NCBI GenBank assembly: GCA_029204225.1
Contig: CM055098.1
Coordinates: 48,075,247 to 48,139,246 of the forward strand
DNA: 64,000 nucleotides
Source: Diphasiastrum complanatum
Lineage: Eukaryota > Streptophyta > Lycopodiopsida > Lycopodiales > Lycopodiaceae
Direction: 5' to 3'
The notes under the pieces are model-generated. The model ran no database searches, was not told the DNA's origin, and worked only from the letters and a program-made list of their open reading frames with translations. Position 1 is the first letter of the stretch. Each line of letters opens with the position of its first letter. Made by a program: the position numbers and the translations under genes. Shown piece after piece: positions 34,388 through 46,750 of this stretch.

Positions 34388-35190
34388 CTAGTGAGATTTC
34401 AAATCTACGGCAGCGAATGAAGATTTTCTCCAGAGTGCGTCAAAGTGCGTAGCTGCTAAGGATTGTACACCTAGATCATCAAGATAAATCTCCACAATCC
34501 GATGTAACAAGTCTTGGAAGGCCAGTTGCATGACCCTCTGGAAAGTTGAAGGGGCGTTGCATAAGCCAAAAGGCATGACATTATAAGCGTAAACCCCGTT
34601 CTCTGTGGCAAAGGCCGTTTTATGTTTATCTTCACGGGCTATTTGAACAAGGAAATAATCGTTGAATCCATGCAAGAAGCTGAAAGCTTCAGCTCCTACC
34701 ATTTCCTCTAAGATTTGGGTTGTTAAAGGTAAGGGAAAATGGTCTTTCAATTAAGGTTTTTGAGGTTGACACAGATACAAAGTTTGCCGTTTTTCTTGGG
34801 GACAACCACAATGGGTGATACCCAATCAGTATGTTGAACTTCATAAATGAAGCCAGCATCCAGCAATTTCTTAATATCTTCATCGATTCGTTCTCGATAA
34901 ACAGGATTACTTCTATAAGGTTTAGCCCTAACAGACTTAGCGTTGTTTTCTAAAAGAATCTTATGAACGACTACTTCAAGCAGAATTCCTTTCATTTCTG
35001 TATAGTTCCATGCAAATACATCCCTGTATTTGTGAAGTAAATTTTCCAGATCAGAAAGTTGGGCTGATGACAGATGTGCACCAACATGAACTATTCGATC
35101 TATCTCCTCGTTAGGATCTTTAAGGTTTCGCGAAATTGTTTTAGCTGCTCCTTCAAAGAAGTTGGAACTTGGTGTAGTTTCCCGGTGTGG
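34388..35190 (-). pseudogene. gypsy G2 reverse transcriptase
   Basis: The frame 34995-34747 holds the pre-palm part (AKPYRSNPVYRERIDEDIKK, WVSPIVVVPKKNGKLCICVN). After a stop, 34750-34388 continues with the palm: FSFLHGFNDYFLVQIARED, NVMPFGLCNAPSTFQRVMQ and the catalytic box YLDDL at about 34490. Both catalytic aspartates are kept. The upstream piece (35190-34996) reads the linker with broken frames. Confidence 0.88.
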
Positions 35191-37064
35191 CTATGGTAAC
35201 TGGATAACAATGTGATCCAAAGTGAAATCTTTGAACTTCTGTAGAAAATTGAAGGGTGGTTCCACAAAGTTTTCGGGGACTTTGGGAATCATCTGAGTTG
35301 AGGCACTATCTAACGTGGAAGCTTGGTCTAATTGTTTGGTTTCTGTCTCCTTAGACAAGGGCTTTATCGGTTGTTTAAGCTTCTCACACATTTGTTTTTG
35401 ACGCTCAGTTAATTTTGTATCAATAATTTTATTTTTTTGTAACCGAGGTTTTTGAGGGTTTTGAGTGGGCGGTGTTGTTACCTCACTTATCATGTCTTCA
35501 TCGATTGTATGCCAGACTTTGTTTGGATACACATCCCATATATATATACTTTGGGTTTGGGCCAGTATGCTTGTGTGTTGGGTACTTTGGATGTCAGTTG
35601 GACGTGAGCCAACGGCCCTGGTGACTTGATCTCCTGAGAGATTGCTCTTGGCGGATAAGGTTGGGCATCTCGATATAGGAGGATATGTTCATTCGTCATT
35701 TCTATATCATTAGAGAAGTTCTAAATCCAAAAAAGACCCTTTGTAAAGATTCTTTTATATTTTTTTTAAAATTTTTCTTACACATGGACCAATCAAAACA
35801 CTCAAATTTGAAATCTACGTAACGTAACTTTTTGAGTCCACATTTTGATTCCACACTAAAAATGGCATAACTTTTTAGTGGTAAGTCCAAATTTAGCAAA
35901 GTTTGGTGCATTGAAAAGCGCTCAACAAGGGCTTTCCAATGATATGTTAGATGACATACTTTTGAGCTATGATTAAAAAGTTATGGCAAGTCAAAAGTAT
36001 TAGTGTTATAATATTTTAATAATATAAAATACATCTTGCACGAATTCTTAAAGGATCTTTTTGGAACTCAAAACTCCCCTAATGCATCCATGGAAAGAAT
36101 ACCTTCTTCCAAAACATGGGCGGTAGAGACGTAGGTTCTCTTGGGCACCAAGCTATAGGAATTGGGTCAATCATCATAAGTGGGATGATGGGTATATCAA
36201 TGTCTGTAGAAGATGGGAGAATATCTTTTCTACAGCAGTTTCGATACGACATCGATTGGAATCAGCACAGTCCACAGTGGCTAGTGTTGGACCCCAATTG
36301 ATTATGTCCGTGGATCTTGTATAGTGGTCGTTTGGTTGGATCGGGACACTATCTGATTCATCATATGTTGTTGACGACCAATCATCATAAACTTTAGGAG
36401 GCTTCACATGGCCAGTTGAGTCAACAGTGAATCGTTTATCGTGATTGCTAAATGTGATTTTGCGATGCTTTCAATCTTGGAAAACACCTGCCATCTGGAG
36501 CCAGGGTGTACCAAGGAGTTTATAAGTATTGGCATCTTCTTGTAAATCTAAGATGACACAATCGATCACAAATTTGACACTTGCTATTCGAACTTTAATA
36601 TTTGATAAATGACCAGCAGGGTCTGTAACTCATTGATCAGCCATGCGAAATTTGTATCGTGGTTGATCAAGGGTATGGAAGCCCCATGACTTTGCCAAGG
36701 ACAAAGCCATTATATTTACGCCTAATATGCTATCAAGGATAGCAAATATTGCAGGATAGTCTTTATAGGACAAAGGCAAGGTGATGCTAGTCCCCTTAGC
36801 AACACCTATATTCAGCAGATTCATAGGAATCTGGGAAATTTCAAGAATCTCTTCTGCTTTTCGCTGTTCATCAGGAATAGTAGGCAGCTGAAAACTACGA
36901 TGGATATAACATTGAAGTCCAGTGAAGGATTTTATCGCACTATGGAATGGCATGGTGAGTTGAGCTTGTAAGAGGTCAGAAAATACTTCAAGTCCCTGTA
37001 GGGATTGCTCCTTTTCGGAGATTTGAGCTAATAACAGACTTTCCATATGTTCTTCCTCTCGCAA
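35191..37064 (-). pseudogene. gypsy G2 protease region and pol linker
   Basis: The frame 37064-36630 ends in a retropepsin in which the active site reads ILDSILGVNIM: the Gly after Asp-Ser is displaced, unlike the intact ILDSGSCVDII of the related copy at 60.1 kb. The strand then gives the LLGTPWLQMAGV motif near 36500, a long linker with VYDDWSSTTYDESDS and DIINWGPTLATVDC (36400-36270), and a charged frame 35532-35191 ahead of RT. A roughly 400-base stretch at 35700-36110 has no recognised coding and may be an insertion. Confidence 0.78.
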
Positions 37065-37073
37065 AAACTCATC

Positions 37074-38648
37074 TCAAAACTCAGCGTATTGTCTTTGTTC
37101 CATGTTTGGGTTTGGGTAATCTTTTGGTAATGTGAAAGCCGTCAAGTGGCTTCCCTGCGGGTAAGCTAATTTTATATTGTTTTGTTGTTGTTCTTGTTGT
37201 TGGCGTTGTGCTCTAGTTAGAACTCTAACAGGTTCGGATGATATATGATGTGCTGGAAAAACCATGTTAGGTTGTTTAGGACAATCCTTGAAACTGTATT
37301 TGCGAACACAGTCTGGACATTCTGCATGGTATTGGTTTTTAACTTTACAGTCAACCATGAAGCGTCGTGTTTCACCACAAATAAAGTAGCGGTTGCTCAT
37401 TGGTCCTGTGGCAATAGCGTAACCATCTTGGATGGCTAGCTGTGCTGGATTTTCTGGTGGTGTGGAATACTCATCCCGTTTGCACGAGCATGAGTTGTCA
37501 GTTTGATATTGTTGAGAACTAAATGATGGAAGTGTGGTATCGTGATGATATGAGTGATCATAGGAGTTTTCTACCAGATGTGCTTGTGTAGACTCTCGAA
37601 GATGCCTATGTTTTTGTGCTCCTAGATCAGGTTGTCCTCTTGAAGGTGGTCCTAAGAGTGCCAGCTATGGTTGAGGTTCATCTCTAGGTTGTCTGGACAA
37701 CTCTTGTATATGGACTTGGTTGTTTTGTGGTTGGTAGTGCATGTGTTGGTTCTGTGAAACAAACGGTTGTCGAGGAGGTTGATAATGTCTCCTTGACTGG
37801 TTGTGATGCTGGTTCCTCGAGTTATAGTAGCAATAATATTGCCAGTGTGTGCATCTCGACAATGAGGACACCATGTGTTCTCTCGTCTATGGTGGATTTG
37901 GCCAGTGGGTAACTGACCTGGCATCGAACTCTGGATAGACTTAAGAGTGTTTTGAAACTCTTTCGTGAGTTTTTCCATCTGTTGTTGGTGTTGCTGATTA
38001 AGCAACTCCATCTGTGTTTTCCACAACTGTTCTCGTGTTTCGTCATTTGGTCGAGCTTCTTTGACAGCACAATGTGCTCTCCGTTCAGTGGCTCATCGAC
38101 ATCTGAACCCTCGTCTTCTTCCCGAATGGCATCAGACATGGCTTGTTTCAATGATGTGTATTCATCATTGGAGCGAAGCTCACGTTGTATCCATCGTGGG
38201 AGTCCAACAAGAAACCAAATTATGAGCATAGACTTAGTGGGTTGCTCTTGTACCTGACTTTTTAATCTTTTAAATCGTTCAATGTAGTCATGTACTTTCT
38301 CGTCTTTTGTCATTTTGATGTTACTGAACTTGACAAAAGGACTTTCGATCAAGCGAAATGGCTTGCAGTGTTTGATAAATGCCTCCTTCTCATATTGATC
38401 ACAGTCATTGAGAGGAGCTGTACCATGGCGTCTGGTGATGTCTCGCCATAGATATCACATGCATTCTCAAAGACTTGAAGAAATCTTTGAGGATCAGTGT
38501 TACCGTCGTACTCAGGTAAATCTAGCTTTGGAGTACGTTTTTCAGTATGCAGAACATTATTTGCAAAAGCTCTGTTTAAGGGAGCTCGTGCATGTGAAGA
38601 TTCAGAAACATAAAAATGTGGTCGATTATATGGAGCTTCAAAACGCAT
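37074..38648 (-). pseudogene. gypsy G2 gag
   Basis: Gag starts near 38648 with a frame containing TPKLDLPEYDGNTDPQRFLQ, continues in 38352-37822 with VHDYIERFKRLKSQVQEQPT and IIWFLVGLPRWIQREL, a Gln-rich stretch (37990-37900), and ends with a Cys-rich zinc-knuckle part (FICGETRRFMVDC and ECPDCVRKYSFKDC, about 37395-37280). Gag packages the element RNA. There are at least three frame breaks. The same gag family is seen on the plus strand at 60395-60898 and after 63856. Confidence 0.85.
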
Positions 38649-38739
38649 GGGTTCTCATCTGTCGAATGGGTTGTTGGATGGCTCTTGGACTAGGCCTCTT
38701 GGACTCTTTGGTAACTTAACTCGTTGGAATCGTTGTTCA

Positions 38740-39490
38740 GAATGCGGTTGCTACAGTTCCATGGTGGGTGTGATTGGAATGCGACCAGTTTGCGGTTGGA
38801 ACGGGTCAATGCGATATATCACAGGTGTATGCGGTCTGTTGCGGTTGGATACAGTTGAATGCGTTCCCCACGGTGAAGAGTGGAGGCAGTCGGTGTGCAA
38901 ATGTTTTCATTCGAATGCAGTGGGTTGCAATTCAAGGATGAATGCGGTTGGGGTGTTGTTTGTTTGTGGTGGGTTGCGGTTGGATACGACCTGCTGCAAT
39001 TGAAAGGTAAATTCAGTTAGGTGCGGTTGCTTGCGGTCGAATGCGGTGGGTTGCGGTTGGATGCGGTGTGTTTCGATTCTATTGTAGTGGAATGTAGTGC
39101 AAGGACAGACTGTGGTGCAAGGGCGGTTGAAAAATAGGGGATGTGATGGAAATGCGATCTCTTGTGGTTGAGTGTGGTCGCTACGGTGGAACAGCTGATG
39201 TGGTTGTGGTGCGGTTGAATACATTCAATAGTTGAGTTGGTTTGATTGTTTTGTTTTGTTGCAATTGAGTGCGATCGCGACGTTCAATAGGTGGTGTGGT
39301 TTGAATGTGGTGTATTGCGATTCAATGCACTGGCTACGGTTCAAGGCAATCACTATGGTTCAATGTGGTCTCGGTTGGAATGCAAGCTGTTTGCAGTTGA
39401 ATGCAGGTGTGATGGTTCAAAGTGGTAGCTACGGCTCAAGGGCGCTATGGTTCAAAGTGGTCGCTATGGCTCAAGGGCAGGTGTGGTTGG
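38740..39490. repeat. TGCGGTTG-type degenerate tandem repeat in gypsy G2 leader
   Basis: Words such as TGCGGTTGGATGCGGT recur with variable spacing over about 750 bases (for example 38817-38866, 39023-39067, 39180-39215). The strand is strongly G/T-rich. It lies between the 5' LTR and gag of G2 and has no coding signal. Confidence 0.8.
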
Positions 39491-39499
39491 TTGATATCT

Positions 39500-39905
39500 G
39501 AGAGACGGCTCTGGTCAAAATCCGAGAGAAGACGTCGATCGAGATATAACAAGAGGCGTCGGTTGAGATGTGACAAGAGGCGTCGGTCGAGATCTGACGA
39601 GAGGCGTTGGTCGAGATTTGATGAGAGGCGTCGATCAAGATCTGACGAGAGGTGTCGATCAAGATCTAACAAGAGGCGTCGGTCGAGATTTGACGAGAGG
39701 CATCGGTTGAGATGTCAGAGAAAACCCGTCGGTTGAGATCTTAGAGAAAACCCGTCGGTCGAGATTTAGAAAAAACACGTCGGTCGAGATTTCAGAGAAA
39801 ACTCGTCGGTCGATATTTCAGAGAAATCCGTCGGTTGAGATTTTAAAGAAATCCGTCGGTCGATATTTGATCGATGAGCATCGGTTGAAATTTAACTCGA
39901 GACTT
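39500..39905. repeat. 24-bp minisatellite in gypsy G2 leader
   Basis: A unit of about 24 bases built on GAGGCGTCGGTCGAGATCTG is repeated from about 39545 to 39715 with little length change, then continues with shorter, diverged units (CCGTCGGTCGAGATTT) to about 39870. Frames through it give Arg-rich or Asp/Arg-rich repeats that are artefacts. Confidence 0.88.
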
Positions 39906-40137
39906 GGCAGGATTTTAAGTAGTGGGTCAGTCGAGAGTTGGTGTGTAGCGGTCCGGTCCAGACGGGAGTCGTGGAGCTTGGTTAGGTAAGGAGCGTGAAG
40001 CCTCGGTTGAGAACTGAACTGCACGTCAGTCAAGACCAAAATAGCGAGCTCAGCAATGATGTGTGTGTGAGACTTCAGATTTATGATTTGGCAGTACAGA
40101 TCCAAAAGATTTGGCCTGGATAAATATCTGTGTAGCT

Positions 40138-40151
40138 GTGGATTGGCGCCA
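40138..40151 (-). other. primer-binding site of gypsy G2
   Basis: Just inside the 5' LTR end (40154) the minus strand reads TTTGGCGCCAATCC. TGGCGCC starts the primer sites of many plant gypsy elements, pairing with the CCA end of a tRNA. I cannot name the tRNA without a search. Confidence 0.7.
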
Positions 40152-40153
40152 AA

Positions 40154-41256
40154 TGTTCACAAATTTCTCTGAATCTGTGAACACGATTTTTTTTTATCGT
40201 TCTTCTTTTTGTTACTTCTGTAGGTTACGGTTTGGTCTTCTTATTAGAATGGTTTTCAAGCAGAAGCGTTTCTCGAATTACAGTGAGTATCCCCAGTCTG
40301 TCAATGGGGAGAGACAGATTCGTTACTCAACTACATGCATAAACAAGCCATGCAACCAGTCCTAGCTCAATATGGATCAGCGTTCTGAATCAACGAGCAA
40401 TTCTACAATCTATCTGCTAAAATCAGGGAACAAAACAATGACAAGGTTAAACTACTCAGCAAGAAACAAGAAAACAACAAAACTAGATTCCTAGCAGCAC
40501 TCTAGCAGCCCAAGAATCAAAAAACACTCTCTTGATGCTTGGAATGCCCAAGAACAATCAAGAACAGGAATGTAAGAGAATATACAAGATTTACACCACA
40601 AATCCAGCCTATTTAGTTTACTTGAATGCTGATTTCTACATTAATTTACAAACAAGAAATGAAATCTAATCCACAACTAAAAGTAAGAGAGTAAGCAAGA
40701 AATCTAATTAATCCACAACACAAAAGGAAATCAAAATATGCTCATAGAAATTTCACTCAAGAACATTGCCATGAACAAGGTGCTTTACAATCATCAAGAA
40801 CTCGTGGAAGATCTTTTTTATTCACTCAAGAGAACTTGGCAATACAAGCAAAGCTCCCTCACAAGAGAGGGGGGCCCTTAAATAAGCAAGAGGGCTGCCC
40901 ATGTGGAGCCCAAGTGGCAATTCCACCAAATTAGAACTTACATGTGAAAATTGCCCTTCCACTAGAGGTCACCATCAAAAGGTGGCTCGCTCTAAATTAT
41001 TGAAGGGGAGTCTACATTTATTACGAAGCCTAGGAAATATTACTAGCGCCTACATGGTCGTTCGTTCTCTGGGATACACCATGTAGGCTCACATAGATAA
41101 TTCGCTGCCATCCTAGCTAGTAATTTCTCGGCTCTCATGCTCAGCTCTCAGCTTATTTTGCTCTCCTTTTTCTGAGACCTCCTCGATCATGGGGGAGAGA
41201 TACTCTGTGTCTTCAGCTTGGCTCGGCATCTGGGGATTCTTTGGAATCCGCTAACA
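40154..41256 (-). repeat. 5' LTR of gypsy G2
   Basis: It is the partner of 30092-31209, starts TGTTCACA, ends CTAACA and is followed by the target duplication CCTTG (41257-41261). The same terminal hairpin (TGTTCACA...TGTGAACA) is present at its low-coordinate end. Confidence 0.92.
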
Positions 41257-44200
41257 CCTTGTACACCAACAAGAGCATGACAAAGCAGAAGAAGGAGAAA
41301 GGCCCAAAGCAACCAAAGCCAAACCAGAAACCAGCTCAGCACAAGGAACAGTCGAATCCGCAGACAAAGAAGAAGCTGTTCTGCAGATACTGCAAGTGAA
41401 ACAACCACGAAATACAAGACTGTCGGATACTTCAAGAAAAGAACAACAACAAGGGGCAGTCAAATCAAGTGGCAAATGTAGCTGCAGAAGCTCCACAGCC
41501 TATTCAAAATGCGGATCATGATGTCTTCATGACCAGCCATCAAGGAGCATCTGGCGACAGTTCTTGGTTTCTGGATTCCGGAGCCACTCGACATATGACT
41601 AGTCTTATTGGCTGTTTCGAGTCCTATACACCTTACAGTATCCAGAAATATGTTCACCTTGGTGACAATAGCACACAAGCTCTCTAGAGTTCTTTATGTA
41701 CCAAATCCATCTACGAATCTGCTCTCTATAAGAAGAATCATAGATCTAGGACACAGAGTAGAATTTGATTGTGATCAGTGTAAAGTGGTTGATAGGACAG
41801 GCATGATAGCACTTGGAAAGAGGCATGGATACTTATACAAATTAAGTCATTGCTTTTCTGCCTCTGGTCAGGCTCTCAGTACTTCTATTCATTCAAATAA
41901 AGGTTTACTTTGACATTATAGACTTGGTCATTTAAATCATGCTGCTGTACAACGAATGTCTAGACAATCGATTGTTCTTGATTTCAACTATCCTCGCGAA
42001 AAAGTCGAGTTACTGTCTATCAAGACTGTCTAGCTGGTAAACAAACTAGGAAACCATTCAAATCAAGCCATCAGCGTTGCTAGAGGGTTGCTAGATGTTG
42101 TACATTCAGATATTTGTGGCCCGATGAAAAATCCTTCGCTGAAGGATGCCAAGTATTTTATAACCTTTATTGATGAATTTTCCAGAAGGACCACGGTGTA
42201 TTTTATAAAGAAGAAATTAGAAGCCTTCAATTGCTTCAGAATCTTCAAGGAGCATCCAGAGAAGGAGACTGGAAAGATGATCAAGGCCCTCAGGTCAGAC
42301 AATGGTGGAGAATATATCTATATCGAGTTTAAAGAGTACTGCCAAAGCCAAGGCATTGAGCAGTAATTTATCACTCCTTACAGTCCACAGTCTAATGGCT
42401 TAGCCGAGAGAAAGAACCGTACTCTGGTTGAATCTGCCAAATGTATGCTATTCATGCATCATTGCCCAAGAGATTTTGGGCTGAAGCTGTCTCCACTGCA
42501 GCTTACATCCAGAACAGATGTTCGACCAAGGCCCTCTCAAGCAAGACTCCACGAGGTGTGGACAGGCTGCCTACGCGCAAATCCCAAAAGACTCGAGGAA
42601 GAAATTGGACTTCCAAGGCCTCAAGACCATCCTGATCATATACACTTCATCTGAAAGTACTTATAAGTTGTATGATCCTGATACCCAACAAATCTTGTAT
42701 AGCCGAGATACAGTCTTTATCGAGGATCAGTTCGTCGACCTCAAAGACAAGGATGTTGCTCAAGAAGAACCCTCATCACCTGCCGTTGACACGACAATCC
42801 GAACTTTTGGCTCAGGCGTGTCTATTGTCGACCCACTTCAAGACAACGAATCAGACGAAGATATTGTTGCTACCCAGCAACAAGTCCCAGGAATGGTTCA
42901 TCAGTCGAATCCTCCTAGAAGATCAAGTCGAGTGCGCACACAACCCACAAGGTATACTCCAGAGTCTGTCTTTCTCTTCATACAGGAACAGACGACAGTC
43001 GAAGAGGCACTCAGCCAACCAGACTCTGATCTCTGGAGAGAAGCTATGGACAGAGAGTATTCTTCTCTGATCAAAGATCAGACATGGTCATTAGTCGAAG
43101 CTCTCATTGGCTGCAATATCATTGATTGCAAATGGATCTTTAATATCAAATACAATGCCAACGGAACAATTGATCGAAGGAAGGCAATACTGGTAGCACG
43201 TGGATTCACCCAGATTTTGAATGTCGACTACAGTGAGACTTTTAGTCCAGTAGTCAAACATTCGTTGATCTGAATGCTCATGTCTTATGCTGCAGCTGCT
43301 GACCTCAAAAAGCATCAACTTGATGTACAAACAGCCTATCTAAATGGAGTTATACAAGAAGATATCTACATGATCCAACTTGAAGGATACGTTCTAAAAG
43401 GGACAAAGAATCATGTCTGTAAACTTCACAAAGCATTGTACGGCTTGAAACAGTCTGCTAGAGCTTGGTTTCAGAGGATCAACACATTCCTCATTGAACA
43501 AGGAATTAAACCAAGCACTGTTGATTGCAACGTCTATTCCAAGTCAATGCAACAATCCTTTATTATCATCACCTTATACGTGGATGATACGTTGTTCTTC
43601 AGCAACAATACCAATATGGTCAAGGATTCGAAACATATGCTGTTTTCAGAGTTCGACATGACTGATCTGGACGAAGCTCACTTCTGTCTAGGAATTCAAA
43701 TCCTCAAAGACAGAACAAAGCGACTGATTTACATCACTCAATAAAGGTACCTTCACAATATTCTTAACATATATCATTTGATGAATTATAAATTAGCTCA
43801 CTCACCAATGGATCCAAGCCTACATCTGTCAAAGGACCAATGTCCCCAGACCGAGCAGAAAGAGGAGCAAATGAGAGAGTATCCTTATCGATCGATACTT
43901 GAATCTCTCATGTACGCAATGGTCTATACAAGACCAGATATCTCTTTTGCTGTAAACTCACTCAGCCAATATATGGCTAATCTTGACATTACCCATTGGA
44001 AGGCTCTCATACGAGTCATGAGTTATATTTGAGCTACCATGGACCAGTGCATCTGCTATGGAGATGTCAGCAACGACAATCTTCATCAGCTCAGTGGTTA
44101 TTCTGATGCAAGCTGGGGAGGAGATGTAGACAATCGTAAATCCACATATGGATTTACATTCTTCTTCAACGGCAGTCTTATCTCATGGAACAGTCGTAAG

Positions 44201-44295
44201 CAAACTTCCGTTGTACTTTCTTTTACAGAAGCAGAATACATTGTTGCTTCTCAATCTATCAAGAAAGCGTTTTGGTTGAGAAATTTACTGTCAGA
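41257..44295 (+). pseudogene. copia C5, gag end to RNase H
   Basis: Continues the gag cut at 30091. A Lys-rich stretch leads to a zinc knuckle CRYCK-stop-NNHEIQDC (stop near 41398). Protease has SWFLDSGATRHMTS (41562-41603). Integrase has DVVHSDICGPMKNPS, ITFIDEFSRRTTVYF, LRSDNGGEYIY and, after a stop at 42364, NGLAERKNRT, so all three catalytic acids can be found. RT (about 43070-43744) has VARGFTQILNVDYSETFSPV, LDVQTAYLNGVIQEDIYM, LYGLKQSARAWFQ and YVDDTLFF. RNase H has SGYSDASWGGDVDNRKSTYG and FTEAEYIVASQ, and breaks off at about 44295. A block near 42480-42650 is out of frame. No 3' LTR is seen. Confidence 0.9.
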
Positions 44296-45500
44296 TGTTC
44301 CCCCTACCACTATGTGTACTGCTTCAACTAACTCACCGCCCAGCAAGACGCTACCTCACGCTCCGCAAGCCCTCCTGCCACATGCCAATGCACCGCCCAT
44401 CCCCGTCCTACAACCACATCTTCTGCTTCCACTTCTATCCCCAACCATCCACTATTGCCACCGCCTCTATTCCTATCGCCCCCATTCCTCCACCTTCAGT
44501 CGCCATCCTCGTATCTTCTTCACACTCCATCACCATCGCATATTCCATCTCTCTTGTTTCTCTTATCGCTTCCGTTTCCACTCCTCCCCTCGTCATTAAC
44601 CCTCAAGATTCCTAGTTATCACTCGACACCCTCTCCTGTTTCAACATGCTTAACGTCACAGCTTCATCATCCCCTTCCATCCTCGACACCACGCTTGATT
44701 TTTTCACTCTTCCTGCCATCGCCTCTTTTGCACAGCCCATTTCACCACTTCTTCACATGTCCGCTACTCCACTCATCCCACCATCCACTTCCTCAAATCC
44801 GATTGCCGAGTCTGAAAAACCCTTGAATGATGAAACACACATATGACAACAATGATGGCGTGATTTGGTAGCAGCCAAAGCCTCATTGGATTGCCACATG
44901 GTAGAATTGGCTACCAACAAAACAAAACTGCGAGCAGAAATCACTACAACAAGACCTACAACTAGCCATACAGCATGAGCAGACAAAGAAGGATAGGCTA
45001 CTGAAGATGGAACGGCATGAAGAAGACCTCCAACGTTACATCATGAGCCTCTTCAAATCAGCCATGGACATCTCCTCATGGGTCCAAGAACTTCAGCAGC
45101 AAGTAGCGCAGCAACTTGCTCCGCTGCAGGCCCAGTTACTTGTCCTTGAAATAGAAAATCAACACCTAGAAATGGAGGTGCAGAACCTGCAAAAAAAGAA
45201 AACTTGTTGGTTAGCCCAGCCAATACCCTCAAACCATCCTCTCGGTCAAAGACGAAACTTTTTAATGAAGCAGGTGGACTTGTATCGCCAGATGCTAGAC
45301 GGCTACCAAGCGGAGTTCAATAAGTACAGACAAAGCACAATCCAAGAGCTCACAAAAGCCAAAACCACTCTCAAGGCCTGCCAAAATCACATGGCATAGC
45401 AACCACAGCTGGCCTTGGTGGTAATTCCAGCGCCACCCGTATTTAAAGCTGCACAGGCTAGTTTGGGCCAAGACAAAGGAAAAACCGCAGCGGAACCCGA
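44296..45500 (+). pseudogene. Pro/Ser/Thr-rich and coiled-coil reading frame, possibly ORF-X related
   Basis: Where copia RNase H stops, the strand becomes C-rich and encodes Pro/Ser/Thr/His-rich peptides in several frames (44300-44850). A 130-codon frame (45007-45399) follows, predicted coiled coil: WVQELQQQVAQQLAPLQAQL, VLEIENQHLEMEVQNLQKKK and MLDGYQAEFNKYRQSTIQEL. The order resembles the middle of the frame at 31.4-34.1 kb, but I see no matching C-terminal domain, so the relation is only suggested. It ends before a copia LTR at about 45570. Confidence 0.4.
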
Positions 45501-45569
45501 GTTCTAAGATCAAGGATCCGACACAGTAGGATCCAATCAACCAGACCAAGGCTAGGACCAAGGCCTCGA

Positions 45570-46164
45570 TGTGAGATATTTCAACAACTTTAGTCTTTTG
45601 AAGCTATATTAGTTTAAAATACATTCAATAAACACTTTTTGAAAGTGTGAGAAAGTTGATAGTCGAGTTTGAGAGAGATTCAAATTTGAATGTTGGGTAC
45701 TTTGATTCTAGACCCAAAAATAGTAGGGTTTACATTTTGGAGGGAAAGCCAAGTGGCCAAATAGGGTTTGGACCTATTATAAAAGGATGTAACTCATGGA
45801 GAGACACATCTTCTCTCTTCTCTCTCTCATTTCATTATTATACATGGTTCTCTTTGGGTTCTACTACTCATTGGTGCACTCCCATGATGTTAACTTGCAA
45901 TTCTGTGTAGAATGATCATTTATTGCTATTTTTGATTCCACATGTGTGAAATACAATAGGGTAATGTAATTGTACAGACATCAACCATATTTTATGTTTT
46001 GGTTCATGTTTGATCAGTATATCTTAGAGTTTGATCTCATTTTGTATGTAGATGCTGATTTTTCTATATTGGCAAGATTGTTGGTTTGCTCCTTATTGTA
46101 ACCAAAGATTAGGGACATGGATTGTATCTTGAATGATCTGAAATCCTTCACATGGTATCAGAGC
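45570..46164 (+). repeat. 5' LTR and primer-binding site of copia C7
   Basis: A perfect TGGTATCAGAGC at 46153-46164 follows CTTCACA, giving an LTR end at 46152. The LTR start is placed near 45570 (TGTGAGATAT) by the change in composition; no partner LTR exists in the window to confirm it. It holds a palindromic CCACATGTGTG at about 45938. Confidence 0.65.
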
Positions 46165-46750
46165 TACTATGTTTCAGATTATAAAAGGATCAGCCACATT
46201 TATCAAAGATTTGGAGGAGTTACCAATGCTAGAGCATGTTAGATTGATCTCTACTCAAAAATCAGCATTTTTGCATGTGTAGAATTGATCTTTTGTAGGT
46301 CAAAACTCAATATAGGATTATATTGCTCAATTTCGATTTCACACTTGGTTTATTATAATTAGCCAATTTTTTGTGCATTAGGAAGGTCTCATTGGAGGCT
46401 ACAAGATGATATATCAAGTTTTTAAAATTGCATGTAGAATTTGAGATATTCAATTTTTTGTGATTTTGTCAAAACCCTAATTTTGATTGAATTTCTAGTT
46501 TGTGAGGTTACTGAACTTCATTTGAGTGTGTTTCAATATTAGGAAGTGTCAAAAATCATTAGATTGAGGATAGATCGTAGGTTGATCAAGATTTCACTAT
46601 TTTATGTGTTGATTTTCTAGTTAGAAGTGCTAGAAGAGATTTGAGAGGTTCCATATCTTTGTGATATCTTCTTGAGTTAATTTGTTGACATTCAAGAGAG
46701 TGCTTTGTGCATTGGAACAGGTTGAAAGAAGAAGATCGGGTCACTTCAAC

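Larger units (their letters stand above)
30092..41256 (-). mobile_element. gypsy element G2, 11.2 kb, both LTRs and target-site duplication
   Basis: Two LTRs of 1.1 kb in the same orientation (30092-31209 and 40154-41256), each starting TGTTCACA and ending CTAGCA or CTAACA on the plus strand, bound a minus-strand gag-protease-RT-integrase remnant and a further 3' reading frame. The 5 bases outside both ends are CCTTG, a target-site duplication. The insertion splits the gag of copia C5. The two LTRs differ at many positions, so it is not recent. RNase H and most of integrase are deleted and gag/pol frames are broken, so it is not autonomous. Confidence 0.93.

Noticed and set aside
37245-39003. 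Cys- and Trp-rich plus-strand frames (for example 38647-39003)
   Set aside because: They are antisense to gypsy gag or run through the TGCGGTTG repeat.
39422-39736. Arg-rich repetitive frames on both strands
   Set aside because: They arise from the 24-bp minisatellite in the gypsy leader; there is no independent coding evidence.
39500-39905. Possible relation between the GTCGGTCGAGAT minisatellite and the CGACGT repeats of the CACTA element
   Set aside because: Only short GC-rich words are shared; unit length and surroundings differ.
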